64,000 nucleotides of DNA from Nepenthes gracilis. Its lineage: Eukaryota > Streptophyta > Magnoliopsida > Caryophyllales > Nepenthaceae. The stretch lies in the NCBI GenBank assembly GCA_033239525.1, contig BSYO01000008.1:11032150-11096149 (forward strand), written 5' to 3'. Below, piece by piece: positions 34,217-45,923 of this stretch. Both the position numbers and the translations under genes were made by a program. Numbering within the stretch: the stretch's first letter is position 1; the number at the start of each line of letters is the position of its first letter. The notes under the pieces were generated by a model. That model was given only the letters and a program-made list of their open reading frames with translations, had not been told where the DNA came from and made no database searches.

Positions 34217-37200
34217 TGTAAGGACCGTGATTTTATTATTCATAATTTGGTAAGCTAAATTAATTTATGTAAAATTAAGGTCAATGAATAGTAAAAATTC
34301 AGAAGTCAGGAACTCACACCGAAATGTGATAGAAATTTATTTGATAAAGCCGACTTTAATTTTAGTTAATAAATGATAAAATGAATGATATGGAAGTAAT
34401 TCGATTAATAAATTTTTAATCGATTAATAATCAAATTAATTTCAGTTGCCGACAAGATAACCCAGTTACCGAAATTATATCCAATCAACAAACAATCTTG
34501 ACCCGATTGATTAAGTATAGCTCAAATCAAATAAGAATTAAATCGATAGACTCGATTTATAACCGAACAAATTTCGGTTGATTAAATTAGTGTTCCGTTT
34601 GACCCGAAACTAGCTCGGATGTTGCCGAAACTTCCGGATAACAACCTAACTAAAATTTATTATTGAAATTAATATTTAGAAGGATCCAATAGCAGTCATA
34701 TAAAATTTTATACACTTAAAAAATTGGTGGAAATAGGAAATTAGAAGGGGGCCTTCCAACATATATAAATTAAGCCAATTTTAATACGTCCTTAACAATT
34801 AAATTTTAATTAGTTATTGAGGGATACATGTCACCCCTTTCAAGCTCCAACACTTAGAAAAAAAATTGAAGAAGGAAAGGATTTTGGTGGGGCTAGGGAA
34901 GAAGGAAGACATGGCACCACTCACACAACACACACATCCTCCACATTCCCCTCTTTTATTAATTAAAAGAAAAACAATTCTTGCATGGCTAAATTTGGGG
35001 GATACATGGCACTCAAGAAGGCCTAACATGTATCCAATTAACCACCAATGAAGTTCCAACAAGTGGCTTAATGAGGGAGCAACAATTTGGCATTTTGCAT
35101 AGTTGACTCATCCCTTGGGCAGCTGAGAATTTGCCACCTTATAGGACAGGTGGCAACACCAGAAAATTTAACCAATGGCTCAATATTTTAGGGAACAAAT
35201 ATATCTAGAAATCCATAAAAGAAAATTGAAAAAAATGGTGGAAAATTTAGGAGAAAGAGTTGACTAACAGAGTGAGAAAAGCAGAGCTAAGTGAAGCTGC
35301 CGGCTGTTTGAGTTAGAAGTTCAAAAATTATGCTACGTTAATTCGAGCAAGAACTCCTCTCCCTCATTGATTTATTGTTAAATTCTTAATCTTTCTTGAA
35401 TTATTATCGGTCCAATACTTAAAATTCTTACCGAATCAATGCTAGAATGAGCAAAGTTTAGCAACATGTCAAAATAAGACTCTATTTCAAAACTCTGCTG
35501 CACCTTACTGATATCATTTGATCGATTAAATGTCATTTATACTTCATTTGATTGATTCATGCCATAAAATATTTACTGTATATCACTTAATATTTTTCGC
35601 TAATTACCCATATTTTTATTCTGGAATAATCGTTACCATTACCATGGTAAAATGAGCAAAATTCAGCAATATGTCAAAATGGGACTCTGTTGCTGAACTC
35701 TGTTGCACCATACTGATGTCAGAATTTTGCATACCTTATTTGATTGATTCATATCATAAAAAGTTTTACTGAATATACTTTAAGATGTTAGCTAAATTAC
35801 CGTATTTTTATTCTGAAATAATATTTGTCATTACCATACTAGAATAGCCAAATTTTAGAAACATGTATCATGAAGTTGGTTCTGTAACTTGCTATTATTC
35901 TTGCTAATATGCTAAATTTACATGCTATTAATGGCCGATTTGTTCTATGAAGATTTTATTGAAGAAACTTTAATATGTTGGTTAAATCACTATATTTTTA
36001 TTTTGGAATAAGTCTTCACAAAATAGGTTCGATGGAAACAAAGGAGATCACAACCGAACTGGTTGGAAATAGGGCAGTCACTGGTGCTACCTTTGGCTGC
36101 CATTTTCACCAAGTTCTAGGACGATTCAAGCTCCACAAAAATTATATAAGATATTTCAATGAACCGAAAATATTTCATAAAATTGGCATAATTTTATCAG
36201 CTCAAAATCTGATCTTAGCCCAAAGAAAAGGAAGTATTGCTCAATCGGCCACAAGCAGAGCTGTGGATGAAAGAGTAGTGCATAACTTTGAGCCTGGCAA
36301 GAAAACAAATGGAAAATTTATATGAGTCGGTCCAAAATTTTGTACTGATTTTGGAAATATAAGGAAAATAATTTTCAAAGGTGATTTAATCACTGAATTG
36401 GGTTTCACATTGATAAGTGGACTAACTTCAGCAATTATGCTAAAATTGGTAGTTTGGGAAAATCAGGCCAATCCAGCCTCCATCCGACCACCAAATTGGC
36501 TCAAACTTGGTCACCAATTAGTCACTGTGTAAAATTAGCTCATGAAAATGAGTTGAATGGACCACTAAATTGGATCCCCAAATGGGCAGCCAAACCCTGC
36601 GTCCATGTGGATACTGAATCTAGCAGTCCATTTGATGGACTAAACCGGCTACAAATCGGTTGAACCAAAAGCCGACTCGGTTATTTTATTTAGTACTAGG
36701 GTTAATCTATCATCATGTAAAATGGTTTCCAAAAATATCTCAATTTGGTCACTGAACCGGCCCTAGAACTGAAATTGCCACTAAATTGACCGATTTGCGC
36801 TTAATTGCGTATTTTACTAATTTAGTGTGAACCGGTTAGGAAATAAATAATAAACTGGCAATATATGGTATATTAAATTAGTAATCAAGCTATACATCAT
36901 GTCAATCGGTTGACCATTATAAGAACCAGATATCAAAAATATTTAATAAATAGGTTTCTACTGAACCGAGTAATTTGGTAAGTGAACCAGTTTATGTATA
37001 ATCTTTAAAAGAATGAACCGGCAACTTATTATACGAATAATGGTGAACCAACTCATGTGATAGAACCGGCAAAATATTATGAAAAGTTCAACCGATCCTT
37101 AAACCGAATTTGTGATCAAATCGCTTAAAGAGATAAAATAAAATTGAACCAGTTAGTGCACCGATAAATTATGAAATTTATGGACCGAGAATCGAATAAT

Positions 37201-38430
37201 ATGCTGTCTAAAAGTAAGTCCAGCATATGTTGAAATGTACATAAATTTATGTTATGCATTGATATGATTCTATTATAGACATATATGATATACCTTATCA
37301 TGATTTTATTATAAATATATATGATATGTTATATATAAGTGGAAGCTAATATGATACCAAAGAAATATGAATTTTCTCTAAGATGAGAAAGTTAAGAAGA
37401 AGAAGCAAGATTATGAATAAGGGCTTACATTATAAAATTTTAAGAAGTAAGAAAATTAAATTAAGGATTTATTTCAGTAGATAGTATTCTCCGGTATGCC
37501 TTAAAAAATTATAGTATAGATTGTTGTCTGAATAAGATCGCTGTGTAATTTTGGCCCAATCTATCGGGAGATAATAGGTAGTACCATCCTATCTTTGGGA
37601 TGTAAATAAGGAAAATAAGGCTTTTGATTTGTGCGGAATGAATACAATCCATCCTGTCTTCAGGATGTAAATAAAAAAAAAGTATCACTCTGTTATGCAA
37701 TTTTGGCCTTTGATTGTGTGGAGTGAACACAATCCAAATATCGATCAAATACTCTGTTATTTGGTAAGGCCTACTAGCCCTAATTCCCTGAGATATGTAA
37801 GGTAAGAATGTGTTGGCAAGTAATAAGAATTAAGTACAATAAAAAAAGTTAATTATATTGTGAAAATATTCTGAAAGTATATATGTACCTTTACATGCAT
37901 CATGATCCCTATTCTTCCTTATGAATTATTTTAAAGATAAATATGCATGTCCTTAACTATTACATTCTTACTAAGTATTTGGCTCACTCTCTTGCTATTT
38001 TTTTTCCTTCAGATAGATACTTCACAAGAGTTCAAGCCTGGTGATTAAAAAGTGAAAAAGAACAATTAATTATGCTATAATTAGTAGCGATGTAACTAGT
38101 TTAGTTTAAGCGATAACGAAAGAACTTGTAAATTTATAAACATCTCAGAAATGTAAATTTTAGTATCGGTAATTCAAAAATATGTTCACGAATCTCTTAT
38201 GGTTATCATGTAAATTTCGGTGCAATTTTATAAGATAAATATTGGGATATTAGTTTGCATTTTTCCTTATTACAAGTTGTATTCATATTATTGTTGAATG
38301 AATATCAAAGCCATTAGTGATTGGCATTATTTTGGATCCTGTGTATTATAATTTGTTATGATTTACAAATTATTAAGTTAAGCACACGTTTCCTGTGATT
38401 AATATGAATATTAGAATGCGGGACGTGACA
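34217..38430 (+). mobile_element. 4.2-kb solo LTR with target duplication TAGAT
   Basis: It starts TGTAAGGACCGTG and ends GGACGTGACA, flanked by TAGAT (34212-34216 and 38431-38435). The RT reading of the host Tat element resumes right after it (MEVYIGNIVIKS). It holds a ~200-bp direct repeat (35430-36000), many AACCGG motifs (36560-37190) and the stem-loop GATTGTGT/ACACAATC at 37712-37734, with an earlier degenerate copy near 37627. No internal domain, so it is a solo LTR left by recombination between two LTRs. Confidence 0.93.
35430..36005 (+). repeat. Three degenerate direct repeats of about 200 bp
   Basis: Copies begin near 35440, 35646 and 35845. Each has GCAAA-TT-AG-AACATGTC near the start, a TTTGATTGATTCAT block and a TATTTTTATTCTGGAATAA end. 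Confidence 0.7.
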
Positions 38431-38819
38431 TAGATCGGTCGGAATATGGAGGTATATATAGGCAACATAGTCATCAAAAGCCTAGTAGTTGATGGCCATA
38501 TTCGAGATCTCAAAGAAGCCATCAAGGTACTCCGAGCACACCAGATGAAGCAAAATCCAATTAAGTGTGTGTTTGAAGTAACTTTGGGTAAGTTTTTGGA
38601 TTTATTGTCCCTCACCAAGGATCGAAGCGAACCCCAAGAAGATAAACACCATCGTGAAAATGAATCCATCCTGATCAGTGAAGGAAGTTTAGAGGCTCGT
38701 TGGGAGGCTCATAGAACTCTCCCGATTCCTCATGAAGTCAACAAAGTAGTATCTCCCATTCTTCAAGGTAGTGAGAAGGACGAAGGCAAACAGTTTCTAG
38801 TAGATTGCTGAATGCCTGG
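38431..38819 (+). pseudogene. Reverse transcriptase, 3' part, third Tat element
   Basis: It resumes after the solo LTR with MEVYIGNIVIKS (catalytic D-D replaced by G-N), then DGHIRDLKEAIKVL and NPIKCVFEVTLGKFL, followed by frameshifted RT thumb. Confidence 0.85.
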
Positions 38820-39770
38820 CAGCCTCCCAAAAGCTGAATGATTACCTTGCCAGTTCACCTCTCTTGACCTCTTCGAAAGAAAGTGAAGATTTATTCCTCT
38901 ACCTTATAATATCAGACGCAGCCCTGAGCTCAATCCTAATTAGGCAAGAATTTAAGGTACAATGACCGCTCTACTATGTCAGCAAAGTCCTGGTAAATAC
39001 CAAGATTTGTTACTCACATGCCAATAGGATGGCTTTAGCGTTGGTCTGCTCCGCCAAAATATTGCAATACTTCCAGACCCACAAGGTCATCGTCTTAACA
39101 GATCAATCGTGGCGGTTGATCAAATGGGCTATTAAATTCGGCGAGTTTGACGTAAGATTTCGACCGCGATCTACCATAAAAGGTCAAGCCCTCATGGACT
39201 TCATAGTCTAAATGGCGACCCTAACTCCCCACGTCCTCGGTATGAGCAAAGACACCCACCAACAAGAAGAAGCTGAATCATGAATCTTTCATGTAGACAA
39301 GTCATTGACTTGATCACAAAGCAGAGAAGGCATTGTCTTGAGGACTCCAAATGGGTTGAAGACAAAATATTTGATGACTCTCGGATTCTCGGCCATCAAT
39401 AATGTCGCAGAGTACAAAACCCTTTTTGTCAGCTCCAGTTAGCAAAGGAATGTTCAGTGAAGAACCCTATCATCTACAGTGATTCGTAGCTTATCGTCAA
39501 CCACATCATTGGAAATTTTGAAGTGTTTAACCCATTACTTGCGAGATACCTTCTTAGAACGAAGGGCATGATTGAACCTTTCAATAGGGTGGAAATACTC
39601 TACGTTTTGAGGGAAGAAATTAGAAGGCGGATCAGCTGGTAAAGGCAACGGCAACTAGCAATCCAGAGCAATACTATCGAGACATGTGAGAAGTTCTTAT
39701 AACCCCGAGTATTAAAGTCCCAGAGTAAGAGGTCCTTCAGATCTCAGATGGCGATACCTAGATAACTTCC
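38820..39770 (+). pseudogene. Dual RNase H remnant, third Tat element
   Basis: The first RNase H is seen at 38930-39211 (MALALVCSAKILQYFQ, VLTDQS, RLIKWAIKFGEFDVRFRPR). The second RNase H is readable across frames to about 39700 (NNVAEYKTL, then the LIVYSDS-like region). It ends at the target site of the next solo LTR. Confidence 0.8.
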
Positions 39771-40033
39771 TGTAATATCCAAACTGCCATTTGTTATATT
39801 TCAAATGTATTTATTAATTTTGAGATTTATTAAATACTTTGGCTTAATAGTATTTTGTAGAAATTTTGAAGGATTCGGATTCACAATTTTACGCTTAAGG
39901 TGTGCTTCAGGTGCAAGTGAGGCACTTTTTTCAGTGTGTTGGCACCCAAGGAGCGCTCGAGTCCTGCTCAAGCATTGATTCCAGAACCGCCGAGCTTGAG
40001 CAGCACTCGAGTGGCACTTGAGCACAGGTCGGA

Positions 40034-40043
40034 TATATAAAAG
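40034..40043 (+). promoter_or_regulatory. TATA box of the solo LTR at 39771
   Basis: TATATAAAAG, about 25 bp after a CTCGAG motif and followed by a GA-rich leader (near 40090). Confidence 0.6.
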
Positions 40044-40790
40044 GTGCACTGGTTAGGGTTTTACTCATTTTTGGGCAAAGCCGGGAGTGGAGAGAGGAAG
40101 AGAAGGAAGAGAAGGAGAGAGAAGGTAGCAATCAGACATCTCAGAGTTTCCATTCGTTAGATCTACGGAGTATAATGTTAAGGCAAGTATCTATAAGTCA
40201 AATCATTGGCTTATTTTTATGTCCACTAATATTTGTGTGTATTTTAGATATTTTGTTTACATGCATGTGATTTTCGTGTACCCCCTCTATTTATTGTTTA
40301 CAAACATGTATGTTTTACTAATTATTCGGTGGTTTTTTACGGGTATTTGTGATTACAAAGGGTTTTGTCATTTATGAAAACTCGAACGGTATATGTATAT
40401 GTATGTGTATTCATATATTATGAAATCATGAATCAAGCATTGCATCAATCCACATGCATGCTATTGGAGGCAGGGTCACCACGGAACTACGGCAATCCAA
40501 GACCCATGGGGATCGATTGTGATCTGAGGCATTAGATTTTGTGGTACCACTCCTAAAAGGGAGGATTAGTTCCGATGGAGACGTATGTGATATGTGGTCC
40601 CGTTCTGTCAACAGGAAGGTTGAGACATTTTATAGTTGACCTGCCCTATTGTGTATTTAAATAAGAACCATCATAAGAAATTAACTAAAATTTAATGTTA
40701 CACCAAAAGTCGCTGATGGTTAAACATAGTAAGTTTCGAGTCTATGAGAAACAATGTACATAAATGGCCTTGAGTTGCTGGCCTAAAACG

Positions 40791-41332
40791 AACTCCCCTG
40801 AGAGTAGTTGAAATGAGGGAGCCCTCATTTATTCTGAGGCTGAATCTGGATTTGTGAATATGGTTCCTTGTGCTGTTCCAGTCATTAGTGTGTGCACTGC
40901 TGTGTGGGTGCCATCTCAATGCTGCTTTCTTGGCATTCTAACGGTCGAGAGCTTGGACTGTCCATGTTTGCTGATGCTTTTTGGATTTCCTATGCTGCCA
41001 TCTTCAACAAAATGCTCGAAGTTGAACTGATGCTGGACGTTGTTGCTGAATTTGAAGAAGCATACTGGGTTTCTCATGCTGGACCTATGGGTATTGGGTG
41101 CAGCAATCGAAAGCAAGTTCTCTAATCTATGCCATATGCAAAGTTGAGATGGCTTTCTTTTGATGATTAGTATCCCTTAGTTGGACTCTTTTGTTTTTTT
41201 GGTTGAACGACAAATGCCTTTGCGTCTATGACTAAATTTCAAGTTGGAAAAATACTTGGAATTAAATCATAGGATGTATAATTTTTCTTTTTTTAATACA
41301 ATTGACTTACTTACAAAAAAAAAAAAAAAAAC
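40791..41332 (+). mobile_element. Retroposed insert with poly(A) tail and 15-bp target duplication
   Basis: TGCTGGCCTAAAACG flanks it exactly (40776-40790 and 41333-41347). It ends in about 17 A, the mark of LINE-machinery retroposition. An open frame (40892-41125) with GRELGLSMFADAFWISYAA and LDVVAEFEEAYWVSHAG, followed by a 3'UTR-like T-rich trailer, fits either a 5'-truncated LINE or a processed pseudogene. I do not recognise the protein. Confidence 0.85.
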
Positions 41333-42016
41333 TGCTGGCCTAAAACGCAGCCAAACCTTAAGCTGCTAGTTTAAAACACAACTAATATAGCCATGGTTAT
41401 TCGACGAAGGTAACCCTTCATCATGTTTGTCTAATAATCTTTGGTTTTTGGATTTCATGTATACTTTATATTTCTGCTTGTGTTTGTATTGACTATGATT
41501 TGATATGCGTAGATTGACCCACAGATTAGGCGATAGAAATATCTAGCACATATGGATGTGTGAGATCCAAAATTTCGAACGCTAAAACTATGAAACCGGC
41601 CCTTAAGTGGGCATAATCGAACTATGATTAAAAGAGGATTCGCCTCCTTATGCAAATGAAATCGGCCCATGAGGATCGCCCGTGTCTTGTGAAACCCAAG
41701 CTACAAGTGTCTTGCCCCTTTTTACGTCAAGAGGAATCGGCTCTATGAGCTTAAATCGAAACCAGCCCTTAAGTAGCGTGAAAAGCGCCTTATGCAAAAC
41801 AAACGGCCCAACCCTTACACTTCGCCCTTCGCTCATTGAAACCGGCCCTCAAGTAAAATCAGCCTTGATGAAGCTTCTCAAGTTCGGCCAATGCACCGGA
41901 GAAACCTAACTCGTTGGAATCCAACGAAGCGGCGATTTTTGGTAAAACAACTTCGTTGCCCCAGCTAAAAATAAGTTCAGGTGACCTACCCGATTTGCCC
42001 CACCAACTCCTTCCTC

Positions 42017-42025
42017 TATATAAAT
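42017..42025 (+). promoter_or_regulatory. TATA box of the 3.6-kb solo LTR
   Basis: TATATAAAT followed within 30 bp by a GA-rich leader (GAAGGAGAAGGGGAAGG). Confidence 0.55.
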
Positions 42026-42439
42026 CGATTGCGAAGGAGAAGGGGAAGGAGAATTCAGCTGGTGCGAAGGAAAGAGGAACGCTTGGACGTTGGAAATTAG
42101 GCAACCCGGCTCCCGCAAGATACTTTGACGCCTATCTTCTAAAGTTCATTTATGTTGCACTTGTTTTTATACTCAAAGCGTCTTTTAGTTTCGTTTTCAT
42201 GACTCCTGTTTTCTGCCTTATGAACTTGCATGAAATCCAAACCGATATGAAACCGGCTTTTGGCATGAAATCAGCATCGCTTTGAACTCGATTTCTCGCA
42301 TGTAAATTGAACTCAATTTTAACAAAGAACGGCCCGCACCGAGTGTATTTGAATCCGCCGACGATATACTCGGAACCCCTTTTGCATCACGAAAATTAGA
42401 TCCGGCCGACTCTTGTCAAGAATCGGCCTTCCATCTTAT

Positions 42440-43870
42440 GAAAATCAGAGTCGCCTTTACGCATGAAAACTCCAAATCTGCCCTTGCCTTTGAGAACCGT
42501 AACCGACCTTTGCAAGTTAAAATCAAATCGGCCTTTGTGTAAAGAAAATCAAATCGATGAAAATCGAAAATGGCCCTTGAGTGATGAAAATCGAAATCGC
42601 CTTTGTGTTATGAAAATCGAAATCGGCCTTTGTGTAAAGAAAATCATCGGGTGATGAAAATCGAAAATGGCCCTTGAGTGATGAAAATCGAAATCGCCTT
42701 TGTGTTATGAAAATCAAATCGCCTTTGTGTTATGAAAATCAAATCGCCTTTGTGTAATAAAATCGAAATCGGCCCTTGTGTGATGAATATCGAAATCGGC
42801 CCTTGTGTAATGAAAATCGAAATCGGCCCTTGTGTGATAAAAATCGAAATCGGCCCTCGTGTGATGAAAATCGAAATTTGTGTGATGAAAATCGAAATTT
42901 GTGTGATGAATATCGAAATCGGCCTTTGTGTAATGAAAATCGAAATCGGCCCTTGTGTGATAAAAATCTCGGCCTTTGTGTAAAGAAAATCGAAATTTTC
43001 TTGAGTGATGAAAATCAAATCGCCTTTGTGTTATGAAAATCGGAATCGCCTTGTGTAATGAAAATCAAATCGCCCCTTGTGTGATAAAAATCGAAATCGG
43101 CCCTTGTGTGATGAATATCAAATCGGCCTTTGTGTAATGAAAATCGAAATCGCCCCTTGTGTGATAAAAATCGAAATCGGCCTCTTTGTAAAGAAAATCA
43201 AATCGCCCCTGGTGATGAAAATCGAAAATGGCCCTTATGTGATGAAAATCAAAATCGGCCTCTTACGTGTTGAAATCGAAACCGGCCAACCATTAAGAGA
43301 ATCGAACCGCCCCCTTTTACATTGAAATCAGAATCGGCTTTGGGCATCAAAGTCAATATCGGCCCTTTGCTATAAAAATATAAATCGGCCCTTTTGCATT
43401 GAAATCGGAATCGGCCTTGTACTCTTAAAATCGGAATCCGCCCTTATACCCTTAAAATCGGAATCAGCCCTTGCATTTGAATCCGGCCTCGATAGGTTTA
43501 AAAATCGGAACCGGCCTTTGCATGGAAACCGGCCTTGGCAAGTATAAAATCAGAATCGGCCTCTACATGTTTAGATTCGAAGTCAGCTTTGAATGCTAAA
43601 ATCAAAACCGGCCTTGATATCGTAACCGGTCCCTTCATCGAAACCGGCCCTTTGGGTTGAGATCGGCCCCTTGTATGTAAAAGTCGAAATCGGCCTCTTT
43701 CATGGAAAAATCGAAACCGGCCCCTTGGGCATTTGAAACCGCCTTGATTAGAAAATCGGCCGGTCCTCATGAACAATCCAACCGCCCTTTTGCATAGAAT
43801 CAAACCAGCCCTTGAAAGGAAATGGAAACCGCCCCCTTTTTCAAAACCGGCCCTCATATGAAAATCAACC
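42440..43870 (+). repeat. 27-bp minisatellite array, best conserved over 42560-43260
   Basis: The unit includes GAAATCGGCCCTTGTG then TGATGAAAATC, often with small deletions. Outside the core, looser units continue as far as about 41600 and 43870 (AAACCGGCCCTT). Because 27 is a multiple of three, long repetitive frames open on both strands; they are not genes. Confidence 0.95.
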
Positions 43871-44097
43871 GCCCAAGTATATTTTATGCCGTCTCATGTG
43901 GCCTCAAGTGTATTTAAGGATATGATTCTCGGATTAAGTTATACGATTTGAAAATGGTTTTTGATGTTATTTTGGTCCACGGACTAACTATAGTCCGAAA
44001 GATTCTCGGCATGCCTTAGGATCTTTCGGTGGTAATCGAGGATAACTCTGTCCATGGAGTTATTTGTGGTCCGCCTCCCCGGGCGTTATGGGCAGAG

Positions 44098-44372
44098 GGA
44101 CTACCGTTACCGGGCTTACCTTCGGGTGGCATACCGTATATTATATACCTTTGGCACTGCTTTCCCTTGAGATGGGATACTTCTACGGCCTACCTTGGTG
44201 GCACTTATCCCTTGAGATGGGATACTGCTACCGCCTACCTTCGGGTGGCATACCGTACGATCCCGTGAGGGATACCGTTACCGGCCTACCTTCGGGTGGC
44301 ATACCGTATCCGTGAGGGATACCGTTCTCGCCTACCTTGGGTGGCATACCGACCGATCCCGAAGATGGGATA
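44098..44372 (+). repeat. Tandem block with CTACCTTCGGGTGGCATACC units
   Basis: About five units carry CTACCTTCGGGTGGCATACC alternating with GATGGGATAC or GAGGGATACC. Single matching units occur, inverted, in the other large LTRs (for example 49500-49560). Confidence 0.85.
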
Positions 44373-45923
44373 CCCACATGACAATTACAGATTGTGTGGA
44401 GTGAACACATCTATCCTCTATTATTCGCCCCCTCAGCTAGTAGGGAATTTATGAAGTAATCTTGTTTTCTTTTTCGACATGTTATGTTACATGATATGAT
44501 ATGAAGTATTTCTTGTTTTATGGATGGATATGTTATGTTACCGTACCGATTGAAGTTTACAATATGAAGTACCGATTATCGAATATGAAATCCTTATCGT
44601 TACCGATTACACGACATGTTACGTTCTCGCTTCACCGTTTGCCGTTTAAGTATAGTTTGATATGTTTTCTCTATTTTTCTTGGATAACCGTTGCACAAGC
44701 TGGCACCGTTCTACATCATCGTTTACTACTCATATGCATGTACCTTGCTGGGCCTCGGCTCATTATTTTTCCCCCTAGTGAGGTTTTAGAGCTTGGCACT
44801 GATTGGAGTGACTAGGGCTTGTCCAAGGGGTAAAGACCTCGGAAGCTTATTTTAGAGAAATATTATTGTAATAACTTGATGGACTTCTATGGCTAAACAT
44901 TGTGGCTATGTACTTAGAAACGAATATTTTGGAATGAATATGAATGCTTCCGCCAATGTTAGAATAACTTCCGCTATACTTGTTATGGTTAAAAGTATAT
45001 GGGTCCTAGATGGCATCTGCGATCCTGTGTTGCACCCAATTGGTTTAGTTGAGTCTTCAATTGTGTTTCTGTTTGATGGAAGCTTGATGACACAAAAAAA
45101 AAAAAAAAAAAAATCCGTTTCGTCACAGGATGTGTGCTAAACCTAGACATGTTTACTTATATATTTTCTTTATTTTCTGCATATGAGATTATCAGATTTA
45201 AATCCGAAAAATAGTATATATTCCACAAAGATGTGGTGACGGTTGCAATTATGTGATATAATCTCAGATCGTATGATATAATATCATCTATGAGATTTGA
45301 TCAGATCATTAGTTATTATAATTATATCTTTGAGGGACTGTTTGATTCGGATAATGATTTACTACAAGACATGTCAATTTTTAGTGATTTTGACGGACCT
45401 TGAGGTTTGTTTTACATGTAGTATCACATTCCGTCTGATTTATAGGAATGATTTTATATGATGATAGTTGTCGAATTCTATGCTCACATTTTCATATTTT
45501 ATCCCTTTAGATTAGTAGTTTGCATAAGATTGTAAGAGTTCAAACTCAATTGGATGCGGCATTATTCTCCTGGTGAGTTGGATATTTATGCCTATTAGGC
45601 TTCTGATCACTAGGGTGTATTTTGATTATTGTGTTTAGCTGATTGTGGGTTGTGGCCTCTGTGTTAAGAATTATGGGATATTTATGTTATATAGATTAGT
45701 TATTATTTTGTTAGATATATTTATTTTGACTTATGGATAGTAGGTCATCTATTATGATGTATGGATTTATATCCGATGAGGTCTATAAGGGTTGTATAGT
45801 GTTGGGTCTTATGTATATATGGATTGCCATACCTATGTTGGGTTTTGTTATTAGTAATATATTTATCAGATTTTTATATTATAAAATTATTCTAACCTAC
45901 GTATTGTGTTCCGGGTATGTGAC

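Larger units (their letters stand above)
41559..45127 (+). mobile_element. 3.6-kb solo LTR with target duplication GGATG, rich in tandem repeats
   Basis: It starts TGTGAGATCC and ends CCGTTTCGTCACA, flanked by GGATG (41554-41558 and 45128-45132). No internal domain follows. Its first two thirds are degenerate to well-kept repeats around GAAATCGGCCCTT. It then has a second tandem block (44098-44372), the stem-loop GATTGTGT/ACACATC (44390-44411), a GCTAGTAGG box, and a TAGATGGCATCTG box near 45012. TATATAAAT lies at 42017. Confidence 0.95.
39771..45923 (+). mobile_element. Solo LTR (about 2.0 kb without its own insertions) in the third Tat element
   Basis: It starts TGTAATATCC. The right end is placed by where the Tat reading resumes (FLTKGLLPENLNDAKRIKK). 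Flanks CTTCC (39766-39770) and CCTCC (45924-45928) fit a 5-bp duplication with one change. It contains CTCGAG (39956, 40006), TATATAAAAG (40034), a retroposon (40791-41332) and the 3.6-kb solo LTR (41559-45127). Its 3' part is shared with 1-1120. Confidence 0.8.

Noticed and set aside
42644..43036. Overlapping open frames on both strands with a nine-residue repeat (FITQGPISI type)
   Set aside because: They arise because the minisatellite unit is 27 bp, a multiple of three. No start context or domain is present, and frames open on both strands at once.
42440..43870. CRISPR-like appearance of regularly spaced short repeats
   Set aside because: The whole unit repeats without unique spacers, and the context is a plant LTR.
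45094..45113. A-tract read as the tail of a LINE or SINE insertion
   Set aside because: It lies within the LTR shortly before the conserved CCGTTTCGTCACA end, with no flanking target duplication of its own, so it is a local A expansion.
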